A DNA stretch of 64,000 bases from Zeimonas arvi (GTDB lineage Bacteria > Pseudomonadota > Gammaproteobacteria > Burkholderiales > Burkholderiaceae_E): assembly GCF_008039575.1 (NCBI RefSeq), contig NZ_VDUY01000001.1:248001-312000 (forward strand), in the 5' to 3' direction. Position 1 is the stretch's first letter. Each line of letters starts with the position of its first letter. Positions 1-8,431 of this stretch are shown here, in pieces. The notes under the pieces are model-generated. The model saw only the letters and a program-made list of their open reading frames with translations. It ran no database searches and was not told the origin of the DNA. A program made the translations under genes and the position numbers.

Positions 1-1
1 A

Positions 2-607
2 GAGCAGCTCTTCCCCGGACACGGCGACGCGCTGTCGCAGCTGTGGCGGCAGAAGCAGCTCGAGTACTCGTGGCTGCGCGCAATGTCGGGTCGCTACAAG
101 CCGTTCTGGGACATCACCCGCGACGCGCTGCGCTTCTCGGCCGAGCGCCTGGGCGTGCCGCTGTCCGTCGAATCCGAGCAACGGCTGATGAACCAGTATT
201 CCAGCCTCTCCGCCTTCCCCGAGAACCTGTCCGCGTTGCGCGCGCTGAAGGACGCCGGCCTGCCGCTGGGCATCCTGAGCAACGGCAACCGCGAGATGAT
301 CGAGGTGTCGGTGCGCAGCGCCGGCATGACCGGCCTGTTCGATCACCTGCTGTCCTCGCAGGAAGTGAAGACCTTCAAGACGGTCGACAGGCTCTACGCG
401 CTGGCGCCCGAGGCCTTCGGATGCCGGCCGCGCGAAATCCTGTTCGTGTCCTCGAATTGCTGGGACGCGGTCGGCGCCCGCTGGTACGGCTACACCAGCT
501 TCTGGATCAATCGCGCCGGCGCGCCGCTCGACCGCCTCGACACCGCCCCGGATCACACCGGCAGCCTGCTCACCGACGTGCTGGCCGTCGCCCGCCCGAC
601 CGGCTAG
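2..607 (+). CDS. Haloacid dehalogenase, type II (5'-truncated by window edge)
   Basis: C-terminal about 200 residues of a haloacid dehalogenase type II (L-2-haloacid dehalogenase-like, HAD superfamily). The frame is open from base 2, so the gene begins outside the window and the catalytic Asp motif is not visible. Recognisable family blocks are FPGHGDALSQLWRQKQLEY at the left edge, LGILSNGN (HAD motif II Ser/Thr region), the Lys segment EVKTFK, and FVSSNCWDAVGA followed by FWINR near the C-terminus. The family usually has SSNGWD; here Gly is replaced by Cys. An internal ATG at 83 also opens this frame, but it would cut into the conserved W-R-Q-K-Q block. The cytosolic enzyme hydrolyses a carbon-halogen bond or a related substrate; the specificity is not readable. 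Confidence 0.85.
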   Translation, partial: EQLFPGHGDALSQLWRQKQLEYSWLRAMSGRYKPFWDITRDALRFSAERLGVPLSVESEQRLMNQYSSLSAFPENLSALRALKDAGLPLGILSNGNREMIEVSVRSAGMTGLFDHLLSSQEVKTFKTVDRLYALAPEAFGCRPREILFVSSNCWDAVGARWYGYTSFWINRAGAPLDRLDTAPDHTGSLLTDVLAVARPTG

Positions 608-649
608 CCATCCCTTTCAAGCATCCATCCTTCGACTCGGAGACCTTCC

Positions 650-2812
650 ATGACCGACCGCATCGAGAAATTCGGCCTGCAGGTGGCGCGCCCCCTGCAC
701 GACATGATCGAGAACGAAGCGCTGCCCGGCACCGGCGTTGCCTCGGACCAGTTCTGGAAGGGGCTCTCCGCCCTCGTCCACGAGAAGGGCCCGAAGAACC
801 GCGCGCTGCTGGCCAGGCGCGACGAACTGCAGGCGAAGATCGACGCCTGGCACCGCGAGCGGCGCGGCAAGCCGCACGACGCCGCCGCCTACAAGACCTT
901 CCTGGTCGAGATCGGCTACCTGGTTCCCGAAGGCGCGGACTTCAAGGTCGACACCGCCAACGTGGACGCCGAGATCGCCAGCATCCCCGGCCCGCAGCTG
1001 GTGGTGCCGGTGATGAACGCCCGCTACGCGCTGAACGCCGCCAACGCCCGCTGGGGCAGCCTGTACGACGCGCTGTACGGCACCGACGCCATGGGCGACG
1101 CGCCGCAGGCAGGCGGCTACGACCCGGTGCGCGGCGCCCGCGTGATCGCCTGGGCCAAGCATTTCCTGGACGGCGCAGCGCCGCTGGCCAAGGGCAGCCA
1201 CGCCGACGTGACCGCCTATCGCGTGGCCGGCGGCAAGCTGGTGGCCGACACCGCGGCCGGCGAGACCGGTCTGGCCGACGCCGCGCAGTTCGCGGGTCAT
1301 GCCGGCGACGGGGCCGCGCCGTCTGCCGTCCTGCTGTGCAACAACCGCCTGCACGTCGAGATCCGCATCGACCGCGGCAACCAGATCGGCAAGACCGACA
1401 AGGCAGGCGTGGCCGACGTGATGCTCGAGGCCGCGATCACCACGATCATGGACTGCGAGGACTCGGTCGCCGCGGTCGACGCCGAGGACAAGGCGCTCGC
1501 CTATCGCAACTGGCTGGGCCTGATGCGCGGCGACCTGGTCGAGACGGTCGCCAAGGGCGGCGGCAGCTTCGAGCGCAAGCTGAACGCGGACCGCGCCTAT
1601 ACGGCCGCGGACGGCTCGGCCCTGACGCTCAAGGGCCGCTCCCTGATGCTGGTGCGCAACGTGGGCCACCTGATGACCAACCCGGCGGTGCTCGACCGCG
1701 ACGGCGAGGAGGCCCACGAGGGCCTGCTCGATGCGATGTGCACCGTGCTGATCGCGATGCACGACCTGAAGAAGACCGGCGGCGCGCGCAACTCCACGCA
1801 GGGCTCGGTCTACGTGGTCAAGCCCAAGATGCACGGCCCCGAGGAAGTCGCCTTCGCCGACGAGATCTTCACCGCGGTCGAGGCCGCGCTCGGCCTGCCG
1901 AAGAACACGGTGAAGATCGGCATCATGGACGAGGAGCGCCGCACCACCGTCAACCTGAAGGAATGCATCCGCGCCGCGAAGTCGCGGGTGGCCTTCATCA
2001 ACACCGGCTTCCTGGACCGCACCGGCGACGAGATCCACACCTCGATGGAGGCCGGCGCCATGGTGCGCAAGGCCGACATGAAGGCCCAGGCGTGGATCGG
2101 CGCCTACGAGCTCGCCAACGTCGACATCGGTCTGGAGTGCGGGCTGGCCGGCCGCGCCCAGATCGGCAAGGGCATGTGGGCGATGCCGGACCTGATGGCA
2201 GCGATGCTCGAGCAGAAGATCGGCCACCCGCAGGCCGGCGCCAACTGCGCCTGGGTGCCGAGCCCGACCGCCGCCACGCTGCACGCGACCCACTACCACA
2301 AGGTCGACGTGCTGGCCCGCCAGGCCGACATCGCGAAGCACGGCAGGCGTGGCGAGCTCGACCACATCCTGATGATCCCGGTCGCGAAGGACACGAACTG
2401 GACCGCGGCCGAGATCACCGCGGAACTCGAGAACAACGCGCAGGGCATCCTCGGCTACGTGGTGCGCTGGGTCGACCAGGGCGTGGGCTGCTCCAAGGTG
2501 CCCGACATCAACAACGTGGGCCTGATGGAAGACCGCGCCACCTGCCGGATCTCCTCGCAGCACATCGCCAACTGGCTGCACCACGGCGTGGTCACGAAGG
2601 ACCAGGTCATGGAGGTCATGAAGCGGATGGCCGCGGTCGTCGACAAGCAGAACGCCGGCGACCCGCTGTACCGCCCGATGGCGCCGAGCTTCGGCACAGT
2701 GGCCTTCAAGGCGGCCTGCGACCTGGTCTTCGAGGGCACGACCCAGCCCTCGGGCTACACCGAGCCGATCCTGCATCGGCGCCGGCTGGAGCTGAAGGCG
2801 TCGATGGGCTGA
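650..2812 (+). CDS. glcB: Malate synthase G
   Basis: Malate synthase G, 720 residues, the usual length of the monomeric G isoform. It condenses glyoxylate with acetyl-CoA to (S)-malate in the glyoxylate and glycolate routes, in the cytosol. Family signatures include the N-terminal [12 protein letters not shown]-like start (here [17 protein letters not shown]), the [19 protein letters not shown] block with its acidic Mg-binding residues, the [19 protein letters not shown] segment and the C-terminal [13 protein letters not shown]. The start is supported by GGAGA about 7 nt upstream of ATG 650. It follows the dehalogenase gene by 42 nt, so the two could be co-transcribed; a haloacid dehalogenase acting on chloroacetate-type substrates would make glycolate or glyoxylate for this enzyme (inference). 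An intrinsic terminator follows at 2869. Confidence 0.97.
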   Translation: MTDRIEKFGLQVARPLHDMIENEALPGTGVASDQFWKGLSALVHEKGPKNRALLARRDELQAKIDAWHRERRGKPHDAAAYKTFLVEIGYLVPEGADFKVDTANVDAEIASIPGPQLVVPVMNARYALNAANARWGSLYDALYGTDAMGDAPQAGGYDPVRGARVIAWAKHFLDGAAPLAKGSHADVTAYRVAGGKLVADTAAGETGLADAAQFAGHAGDGAAPSAVLLCNNRLHVEIRIDRGNQIGKTDKAGVADVMLEAAITTIMDCEDSVAAVDAEDKALAYRNWLGLMRGDLVETVAKGGGSFERKLNADRAYTAADGSALTLKGRSLMLVRNVGHLMTNPAVLDRDGEEAHEGLLDAMCTVLIAMHDLKKTGGARNSTQGSVYVVKPKMHGPEEVAFADEIFTAVEAALGLPKNTVKIGIMDEERRTTVNLKECIRAAKSRVAFINTGFLDRTGDEIHTSMEAGAMVRKADMKAQAWIGAYELANVDIGLECGLAGRAQIGKGMWAMPDLMAAMLEQKIGHPQAGANCAWVPSPTAATLHATHYHKVDVLARQADIAKHGRRGELDHILMIPVAKDTNWTAAEITAELENNAQGILGYVVRWVDQGVGCSKVPDINNVGLMEDRATCRISSQHIANWLHHGVVTKDQVMEVMKRMAAVVDKQNAGDPLYRPMAPSFGTVAFKAACDLVFEGTTQPSGYTEPILHRRRLELKASMG

Positions 2813-2868
2813 TGGTCCGGACTTCGGCAGCCTGCGCTCGCGCGCCGGCCAGCCGAGCCGCCCGATGG

Positions 2869-2894
2869 GGCCCGCTTCGGCGGGCCTCTTTTTT
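2869..2894 (+). terminator. Intrinsic terminator after glcB
   Basis: A perfect 7-bp stem (GGCCCGC / GCGGGCC) closes a TTCG tetraloop and is followed by TC and six T residues. It lies 57 nt after the malate synthase stop codon. Confidence 0.9.
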
Positions 2895-3023
2895 CCGCTT
2901 TCGAAAGCAGGCATGGCACCGCCTGGTCGGGGCGCCGCGCGCGTCGACGGAGCTGTCGGATTTTCTTACATCGGACCCCGGGGGTGCGCTGTAAACCATT
3001 GAAATTTCTACGATATGCTCGGC

Positions 3024-3038
3024 TGGCGCACAACTTGC
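3024..3038 (+). promoter_or_regulatory. Candidate sigma-54 promoter of the PEP-CTERM gene
   Basis: TGGCGC-ACAAC-TTGC matches the -24/-12 consensus TGGCAC-N5-TTGC at 9 of 10 fixed positions, with the invariant GG and GC 10 bp apart. The predicted start site near 3050 gives a leader of about 29 nt before ATG 3079. Genes for PEP-CTERM proteins in exopolysaccharide-forming betaproteobacteria are known to use RpoN with the PrsK/PrsR system; neither prsK nor prsR is in this window. Confidence 0.6.
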
Positions 3039-3078
3039 ATCCAGATCGGCCACTGTCTGGCTCGATTCGGGAATCGAA

Positions 3079-3765
3079 ATGAAACTCAAGCGTTTGTTCA
3101 CCTTGGCCGTCGCGAGCGCCGGTGTCGCCTTCGGGGCGAGCACGGCTCAGGCCGCCGTCATCATCGACGCAAGCACTCAGGCTTACTACAACGACGGGCT
3201 CGGCGACCTCGCTCCCGCCCTTGGTACGCAAACCAGCGCAGGCGGATTCTCGCTGTTCCCCGCCGCGAACGTCTCCGGCGGCGACCCGACCATTCCCCCG
3301 ATCGCCACTGCGCCCGACGTTTCGTCGGTCACCAATCTCGGCAGCTGGCTGACAAACGCCGCGCCGACCGGCGGCACCTGGTCCGCCGCGCCGATGGCGA
3401 TCCCGTCTACCTGGGCCGTGAATTCCGAGACGGCAATCGTCTACGCGATCAACGCTGGCTCGGGCCTGAGCAACGTGCACATCGACCTCGGCGTCGACAA
3501 CGGGATCTATGTCTGGCTCAACGGGGCCTACATCTTCGGTGCGATGGCGCCGGGCGGCGCCGCCATCACCGAATACGACATCGACATCGCTTCTCTAGGC
3601 GCGGGCATGCACTATCTGCAGATCCTGCGCGAGGACCATGGCGGGCAGACCGGCTATCTGATCCAGATGACCGCCGACCGCGGCCAGGTACCCGCGCCGG
3701 GGGCACTGGCGCTGCTCGGCATCGGCCTTGCGGGCCTCGGCTTGAGTCGCCGCCGGACGCGCTGA
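3079..3765 (+). CDS. PEP-CTERM-type sorted surface protein
   Basis: Secreted protein of 228 residues. It has a Sec signal peptide (KLKR, hydrophobic core, AQA cleavage region near residue 26). Its C-terminal sorting tail at residues 204-228 reads VPAPGALALLGIGLAGLGLS and then RRRTR. That is the PEP-CTERM layout (VPxPG, hydrophobic span, basic end) recognised by exosortase, although the motif is P-A-P rather than P-E-P. The middle, about 170 residues rich in Gly, Ala, Ser and Asp, matches no family I recognise. A 6-bp hairpin (TCGATT-CGGG-AATCGA, 3062-3077) lies over the likely Shine-Dalgarno bases just before ATG. The gene stands alone between terminators; no exosortase is in the window. Extracellular or envelope location follows from the tail; the function is unknown. 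Confidence 0.85.
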   Translation: MKLKRLFTLAVASAGVAFGASTAQAAVIIDASTQAYYNDGLGDLAPALGTQTSAGGFSLFPAANVSGGDPTIPPIATAPDVSSVTNLGSWLTNAAPTGGTWSAAPMAIPSTWAVNSETAIVYAINAGSGLSNVHIDLGVDNGIYVWLNGAYIFGAMAPGGAAITEYDIDIASLGAGMHYLQILREDHGGQTGYLIQMTADRGQVPAPGALALLGIGLAGLGLSRRRTR

Positions 3766-3789
3766 AGCGGCGTCCACACCAATTCACAG

Positions 3790-3815
3790 GGCCCGCTTCG
3801 GCGGGCTCTTTTTTT
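3790..3815 (+). terminator. Intrinsic terminator after the PEP-CTERM gene
   Basis: GCCCGC-TTCG-GCGGGC stem-loop followed by a T-rich run (TCTTTTTTT). It is almost the same sequence as the terminator after glcB at 2869. It separates the plus-strand PEP-CTERM gene from the convergent acylphosphatase gene. Confidence 0.9.
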
Positions 3816-3832
3816 GTCCCGCCGTGCCTTGT

Positions 3833-4150
3833 TCAGACTGTCGGCCGCTGCTCGAAGCCGACGAACTCGCCGGCGACGGCCTCCACGTCGATCCGCTCGA
3901 CCCGGGCGGTTGGAGGACCGCGCTGCGCCCAGTCGATCAGCGCGCCGACCGCGGCCTCGGGTCCGGCAGCCACCGCCTCGACCGAGCCGTCGTGGCGATT
4001 CCGGACCCAACCGGACACGCCGAGGCGACGCGCCTCATGCGCCATCGACGCCCGATAGCCGACGCCCTGCACGCGCCCGCTGATCCGCAAGCGCACGGAC
4101 TTCGTCCCGGCCTTGTCCGGCGACGCCATCGACTTGCCTGGCGCATTCAT
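3833..4150 (-). CDS. Acylphosphatase
   Basis: Small cytosolic acylphosphatase of 105 residues that hydrolyses carboxyl-phosphate bonds. The core begins at about residue 18 with [15 protein letters not shown], which carries the catalytic Arg (GVGYR), and continues with [20 protein letters not shown], which carries the catalytic Asn (VRN). The last residues are less conserved. The start at 4150 is chosen because GAGGAGGG precedes it by about 8 nt; the first 17 residues are a non-conserved extension. The downstream end faces the PEP-CTERM terminator. The thioredoxin-like gene lies 20 nt upstream in the same direction, so the two probably share a transcript. Confidence 0.93.
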   Translation of the reverse strand: MNAPGKSMASPDKAGTKSVRLRISGRVQGVGYRASMAHEARRLGVSGWVRNRHDGSVEAVAAGPEAAVGALIDWAQRGPPTARVERIDVEAVAGEFVGFEQRPTV

Positions 4151-4170
4151 CGCACCGCCCTCCTCCGCGA

Positions 4171-5004
4171 TCATCTGGACCCCCCTGCCCGGATCCGCGC
4201 GAGCTTCGCCGCCAGGGAGGCGTCCGACACCGCGCCCAGGTGCGTGTCCACCAGCCCGCCTTGCGCATCGTAGAACAGCGTGGTGGGCATGGCCCGCGAA
4301 CCGACGGCGCGAGCCAGATCGCCGCCCGCGTCCAGCAGCATGTTGTCGAGCACGAGCTTCTGGTCGCGGATGAAACGCTCGACGCGTGCCGCACCCTCGG
4401 ACTGGTTCACGAACACGAAGGCGATGCCGCGCTCGTGCTGCTGCGCCGCGGCCAGCACCGGCATCTCGCGCACGCAGGGCGGGCACCAGGTCGCCCAGAG
4501 GTTCACCACCATCGGCCTGCCCTGGGCCAGGGCGGCCAGCGTGATGCGTTCGCCGGTCATCGACTGCAGCGCCGTGTCGGGCACGCCGGGCATCGAAGCC
4601 CGGATCTGGTGAACGCCGACCGCGACGCCGCCCCAGGCGAGCGCACCGGCGGCGAGCCCCGCCGCGAGCGGCACGCGCAGCTTCGGGCGCCGCCAACCTC
4701 GCCAGGCCGCCAGCAGCAGCGCGGCCGCGACGCCAGCCCAGACGTCGAAGCCGCCGTCGCGGATGTCGAGCATCGACCAGGGCTGGTCCCGGTAGGAGTC
4801 GAACCAGCGCACCACGAAAACGATGCGCCCCACCAGCAGGCCGACCAGCAGCATGTCGGGCAGCACCGCGCCCACGCCCTCGCCGCGGACCGCGCCGCGC
4901 CGCCGCCCGACGAGCCAGCCGACCGACAACGCCGCCAGGAAGGCGAGCACGACCGCGAGGCGGTCGACCGACAGGCCCAGCGGGCCGAGATTCACCGAGA
5001 GCAT
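4171..5004 (-). CDS. Membrane-anchored TlpA-type thiol:disulfide oxidoreductase with Lgt-like N-terminus
   Basis: Fusion protein of 277 residues. Residues 1-130 hold about four membrane segments, with a stretch resembling prolipoprotein diacylglyceryl transferase ([13 protein letters not shown], then [11 protein letters not shown]). Residues 135-277 are a periplasmic thioredoxin fold of the TlpA/ResA type with active site W-A-T-W-C-P-P-C (Cys174, Cys177) and the cis-Pro loop AMPTTLF. It would reduce or exchange disulfides outside the membrane, for example on apocytochromes. The catalytic Arg/His pattern of a true Lgt is not obvious, so the first half is probably only an anchor or electron conduit. 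GGTGAG precedes the ATG. The substrate is unknown. Confidence 0.88.
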   Translation of the reverse strand: MLSVNLGPLGLSVDRLAVVLAFLAALSVGWLVGRRRGAVRGEGVGAVLPDMLLVGLLVGRIVFVVRWFDSYRDQPWSMLDIRDGGFDVWAGVAAALLLAAWRGWRRPKLRVPLAAGLAAGALAWGGVAVGVHQIRASMPGVPDTALQSMTGERITLAALAQGRPMVVNLWATWCPPCVREMPVLAAAQQHERGIAFVFVNQSEGAARVERFIRDQKLVLDNMLLDAGGDLARAVGSRAMPTTLFYDAQGGLVDTHLGAVSDASLAAKLARIRAGGSR

Positions 5005-5032
5005 CGACTCACCAAGAGACTGGACCCGCCCC

Positions 5033-5665
5033 TCAGGACAGCCACCGGTCGAACCAGTCGGCCGCGTGCTCCGCGGCCTGCGCGAGCGTGCCCGGTTCCT
5101 CGAACAGGTGGGTGGCGCCAGGGACGATCACCAGTTCCTTCTCGCAGGAGAGCCTCGCCATCGCCTTGCGGTTCAGGCCGATCACCACGTCGTCGAGGCC
5201 GCCCACGATCAGCAGCGTGGGCGCGCCGACCGACTCGAGCAGGCCGGGGCCCGCCAGGTCGGGCCGGCCGCCGCGCGACACGACGGCCGACACCCCGGCG
5301 CCCTGCTCGGCCGCGGCTTCGAGTGCCGCGGCCGCGCCGGTGCTCGCACCGAAGTATCCGAGAGGAAGTCGCGCCGCGGCGGCCTGGCCTGACAGCCAGT
5401 CGCTGGCGGCCAGCAGGCGCAGCGTCAGCAAGGGGATGTCGAAGCGCGCCTCGAGGTCGCGGTCCTCCTGCGGCGTCAGCAGGTCGAAGAGCAGCGTGGC
5501 GATGCCGCGGCGCTGCAGCGCCCCGGCCACGAAAGCGTTTCGCGGCGACAGCCGGCTGCTGCCACTGCCGTGCGCGCAGGCCACCACACCGCGGGGAGAC
5601 GGCGGAATCGTGAGCGTGCCGGGGAGGCCGCGCTCGAGTGATGGCACATCGATCAGGATTTCCAT
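5033..5665 (-). CDS. Dienelactone-hydrolase-like alpha/beta hydrolase
   Basis: Cytosolic alpha/beta hydrolase of 210 residues from ATG 5665, which has GGGGAG 6 nt upstream; an in-frame ATG nine codons earlier lacks a site. Visible elements are the oxyanion segment VACAHGSGSSR, the nucleophile elbow LGYFGASTGAAAALEAA (Ser), the acid region IVGGLDDVV (Asp) and the late His in VPGATHLFEEPG. This subgroup is short and is often found with phosphoribosyltransferases, Crp/Fnr regulators and universal-stress genes in low-oxygen stress islands, and two phosphoribosyltransferases do occur 25 kb away. The natural substrate is unknown. The start region carries a small imperfect repeat (TCATGCCGAGG / CCATGCCGAGG, about 5689-5716). 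Confidence 0.88.
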   Translation of the reverse strand: MEILIDVPSLERGLPGTLTIPPSPRGVVACAHGSGSSRLSPRNAFVAGALQRRGIATLLFDLLTPQEDRDLEARFDIPLLTLRLLAASDWLSGQAAAARLPLGYFGASTGAAAALEAAAEQGAGVSAVVSRGGRPDLAGPGLLESVGAPTLLIVGGLDDVVIGLNRKAMARLSCEKELVIVPGATHLFEEPGTLAQAAEHAADWFDRWLS

Positions 5666-5722
5666 CGTCGCTCCCCGCAGTGCCTGGTTCATGCCGAGGG
5701 TTGGTCCATGCCGAGGCCTGGT

Positions 5723-6427
5723 TCAGGGCGATGGCCCTTCGAGCCTGGACGACCAGTCCTCGACACGTCCTTCCTCGAGTCGCCGCTCGATCAGGCGCTG
5801 CCACGACATCACCAGCGGCAGCGCGCGGGCTCGCGCCAGCAGGCCGCGATCGAGGGGCCGCCGGTAGAGCATCTCCATCAGCAGCGATAGCGGCCACCCG
5901 GGGTGCGGCCGCTCGACCAGCTCGATCGCATCGCCCGCCTGCAGGCTGCCGGATTCCAGCACCCGGCAGTACCAGCCGCTGCGCAGCGTGTCCTGCAAGC
6001 GCCGCGCCATGTCCGGCACACCGAAGCGGTCGTTCAGCTTCCAGCAGGGCTGGCGCGACTGCGTGACCTCGAGCAGGGTCGTGCCGACGCGGATCCGATC
6101 GCCGATGCAGACCTCGTCCTCGGTGAGGCCGATCGTCGACAGGTTCTCGCCGAAGGCGCCCGGCCGGTCGAGCACCGGCAACGGACCCAGCTCGGCGCGC
6201 CAGGCTGTGTAGTGCTCCCAGGCGTACAGGTGCACGGCCTTGTCGACGCCGCCGTGCACGCGCGGATCGCCGTGCTCGTCGCCCCGCAGGCCTTCTGGGC
6301 CCGCGTCGACAGGCCCGGTGACGGCCGACTTCGCGATCGCGCTGAAGCTGCCCGGCCGGCTGAACGGCACCGCGCGCCCGACCAGCACGGCCGAGACGCG
6401 GGGCCCCTGGTGCTCGGGCGCGCGCAT
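5723..6427 (-). CDS. MOSC domain protein (YiiM-like)
   Basis: MOSC-domain protein of 234 residues. Typical YiiM-family blocks are GDEHGDPRVHGGVDKAVHLY at about residues 49-68, FGENLSTIGLTEDEVCIGDRI, and the putative molybdenum-cofactor Cys in TQSRQPCWKL. The C-terminal 60 residues form the YiiM 3-alpha extension. E. coli YiiM takes part in N-hydroxylated base-analogue detoxification (6-N-hydroxylaminopurine resistance), using molybdenum cofactor. The gene starts 3 nt after the stop of the DapA-family gene, so they form one transcription unit. Confidence 0.9.
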   Translation of the reverse strand: MRAPEHQGPRVSAVLVGRAVPFSRPGSFSAIAKSAVTGPVDAGPEGLRGDEHGDPRVHGGVDKAVHLYAWEHYTAWRAELGPLPVLDRPGAFGENLSTIGLTEDEVCIGDRIRVGTTLLEVTQSRQPCWKLNDRFGVPDMARRLQDTLRSGWYCRVLESGSLQAGDAIELVERPHPGWPLSLLMEMLYRRPLDRGLLARARALPLVMSWQRLIERRLEEGRVEDWSSRLEGPSP

Positions 6428-6430
6428 CGT

Positions 6431-7357
6431 TCAGCCGATCACGGCCGCCACGTCGAGCGGCTGGGTGATGTCCACGCCCGGCATCACCGCGTCGAGCAGC
6501 TCGCCCAGTTGTGTCGCGCTGACCGGCGACAGCGCGCCGCCCGGGTGCCGGACCGTTCCGGTGGCGAGCAGCCCCCGCCGGCGCAGCAACTCCTTGCGCA
6601 CCGCCACGCCGGGCTGCTGCTCGAAGACGATCAGCGGCAGGAAATGCGTCCAGACCCGGCGCGCGAGCGACTTGTCGCCGCGCTGCCACGCCGCGACATG
6701 GGCCTGCAGCACCTCGGGAAACGCGAAGCCGGTGTTGTAGCCGCTCGAGCCCTGCTCCAGGTCGAACTGGCCGTAGAGCGCGCCCAGACCGGTGAGCATC
6801 GGCAGATCGCGCGACAGCGCCGCCTTCAGCGCGGCGATCTTGGGCGCCGATGGCACCGCCTCGGCCTTGATGCAGGCGATGCGCGGGTTGTCGGCCACGA
6901 TCTTCGCGATCAGGGGCACGCCCATGTGCACGCCGGTGGAGGCCGGATGGTCCTGAAGCACCACCGGCAGCGACACGCCTTCGCACACGCGCGAGAAGTA
7001 CTCCGCCACCCGCGCATCGTTGGGCGCCGGCTCGGCCGAGGGGGTGACCATCAGTGCGTGCGCGCCGAGTTCGGCAGCCATCCGGCCCAGGTCCACCGTG
7101 GCCCGCGTGCCCGGATGCGAGATGCCGACGATCACGGTCATCCGGCTGCCGACCTCCTCGACCGCGGTGCGCACGATCGCCTCGCGCTCGCGGTCGCCCA
7201 TCCGGTTGGCCTCGCCGAGCACGCCCAGCACGGTCACGCCCTGCACGCCGATGCGCGCCATGAACGCGAGCATCCGGCGCAGCGATTCTTCGTCGAAGCG
7301 CTCGTCGCTGCGGAAAGGGGTGGCCAGGATCGGGTAGACGCCTTTGAAGTCGTGCAT
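6431..7357 (-). CDS. Dihydrodipicolinate synthase family aldolase/lyase
   Basis: DapA/N-acetylneuraminate lyase superfamily TIM barrel of 308 residues from ATG 7357, chosen to match the family N-terminus FKGVYPILATPF. The Schiff-base lysine is Lys164 in RIACIKAEA. The usual glycine loop GTTGE is replaced by GVLGEANRM. The catalytic Tyr normally found in a Y-N-x-P motif is absent: residues 133-138 read V-L-Q-D-H-P. It is therefore not a housekeeping DapA but one of the divergent oxo-acid aldolase/hydratase paralogs that often travel with ABC transporters. The neighbouring upstream gene on the same strand is indeed an ABC permease (fused). The substrate is unknown. Confidence 0.85.
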   Translation of the reverse strand: MHDFKGVYPILATPFRSDERFDEESLRRMLAFMARIGVQGVTVLGVLGEANRMGDREREAIVRTAVEEVGSRMTVIVGISHPGTRATVDLGRMAAELGAHALMVTPSAEPAPNDARVAEYFSRVCEGVSLPVVLQDHPASTGVHMGVPLIAKIVADNPRIACIKAEAVPSAPKIAALKAALSRDLPMLTGLGALYGQFDLEQGSSGYNTGFAFPEVLQAHVAAWQRGDKSLARRVWTHFLPLIVFEQQPGVAVRKELLRRRGLLATGTVRHPGGALSPVSATQLGELLDAVMPGVDITQPLDVAAVIG

Positions 7358-7441
7358 CGGTCTGTTCTCGGAAAAGCGGTCGTGAGGAAGCAGCGCGCCT
7401 TGCGGCGCCAAGTCCGGACATTCTGCGCCAAACGCCGCAGG

Positions 7442-8365
7442 TCAGGCCCGCGCCGCCCCGCCCTGCGCCAACCCGAGCGCGCAGGCCGCGACCCACGCCA
7501 TGGCTTCCTCGGCCGTGCCGGCCGCGATCACGCCGCCGATGCGCGCCGCGCCCTCCAGCGCCACCACGGTCTTGCCGGACTGCCGGCCCAGCGCCACTTC
7601 GGAAAGGGTGCCGAAGCTGTCGCCGATCGCGACCAGGCACAGTGCCGAGCGCGCGATGATCGCGTTGCGGGCCTCGCCGATGCCGGTGGCCCCGTAGAAG
7701 GCCTGCAGCAGCACGACCGGGTAGGTGCGGTTCAGGAATCCGGCGATCAGGTTCGAGAACTGGAACTCGCCGATCGACAGCGCGGCCACCACGATCAGCC
7801 CCGACAGGATCGAGTGGCGCAGCGCCGGCAGCACGATGTGCAGGTAGCGCTGCAGGCCGGTGCTGCCGCAGGACTCGGCGGCGTCTTCGAGCACCTGCAG
7901 GCCGAGCCGCTGCATGTCCGCCACCACCGCCTGCAGGAAGTACGGCAGGCCGAGCACGATGTGCCCGGCGATCAGCAGCCAGATGCTGCCCAGCCACGGC
8001 AGCGTGTCCGACGAAAAGACGAGGATGTAGCCGAAGGCGAGCACCAGCGGCGGCAGCGCGATCGGCAACTGGTAGAGCGCGCGCGACAGCGCCCGGATGC
8101 GCGGATCGCGCGCCTTGAACACTGCGTAGGCCAGCGGCAGGCCGATGGCCAGGCAGGCCGCGCAGGCCGCACCGGCGACGATCAGGCTGGCCATGAAGGC
8201 GCGCTGGAAGCTGGGGTCGGTGGCGACTTCGAGGTACCAGCGCGCGGTGAACCCGGTGGGCAGGAGCGTGCCGAGCCACAGGTCGCCGAAGGACCCCGCG
8301 AAGAGCAGCAGGATCGGCGTGACCAGATAGATCAGGTAAACGAAGGTCACCACCCGGGGGAACAT
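7442..8365 (-). CDS. Chimeric ORF: ABC transporter permease (residues 1-228) fused to LOG-like protein tail (229-307)
   Basis: Residues 1-228 are an inner-membrane permease of the spermidine/2-aminoethylphosphonate class. They show about five membrane spans and the EAA loop at about 160-185 (EDAAESCGSTGLQRYLHIVLP), and end at LLQAFYGATG, where the last helix should follow. Without a break the protein then reads GIGEARNAIIARSA, VAIGDSFGTLSEVALG and a late EEAMAW segment. This is the second half of the LOG/TIGR00725 Rossmann family, where the usual text is ATG-x-G-x-ARNAI-VRSAD and G-G-x-x-GTLSE. The join near 7680-7685 sits on the ATG(I/F) motif common to both parents. The permease lacks its last helix and the LOG half lacks its N-terminal Rossmann strands, so neither is likely to work normally. 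No partner ATPase or binding protein is adjacent. Confidence 0.8.
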   Translation of the reverse strand: MFPRVVTFVYLIYLVTPILLLFAGSFGDLWLGTLLPTGFTARWYLEVATDPSFQRAFMASLIVAGAACAACLAIGLPLAYAVFKARDPRIRALSRALYQLPIALPPLVLAFGYILVFSSDTLPWLGSIWLLIAGHIVLGLPYFLQAVVADMQRLGLQVLEDAAESCGSTGLQRYLHIVLPALRHSILSGLIVVAALSIGEFQFSNLIAGFLNRTYPVVLLQAFYGATGIGEARNAIIARSALCLVAIGDSFGTLSEVALGRQSGKTVVALEGAARIGGVIAAGTAEEAMAWVAACALGLAQGGAARA

Positions 8366-8431
8366 CGCGCCGTCTCGTCTGCCCTTCGGTTCGAATCCTC
8401 GCGATCAGACCCTGAGATCTGCGTCAGGACA

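Noticed and set aside
43-2994. A 983-codon plus-strand frame spanning the dehalogenase and malate synthase genes
   Set aside because: It is an out-of-frame shadow produced by high G+C; the protein is Arg/Pro/Gly low-complexity and the overlapping frames match known families.
5689-5730. Short imperfect repeat around CATGCCGAGG
   Set aside because: Only two and a half copies and no clear function; probably a local slippage in the leader of the hydrolase gene.
7442-8365. Reading the chimera as a normal ABC permease with a long C-terminal tail
   Set aside because: The tail carries the specific GTLSE and ARNAIIARSA motifs of the LOG/TIGR00725 family and the permease lacks its last membrane helix.
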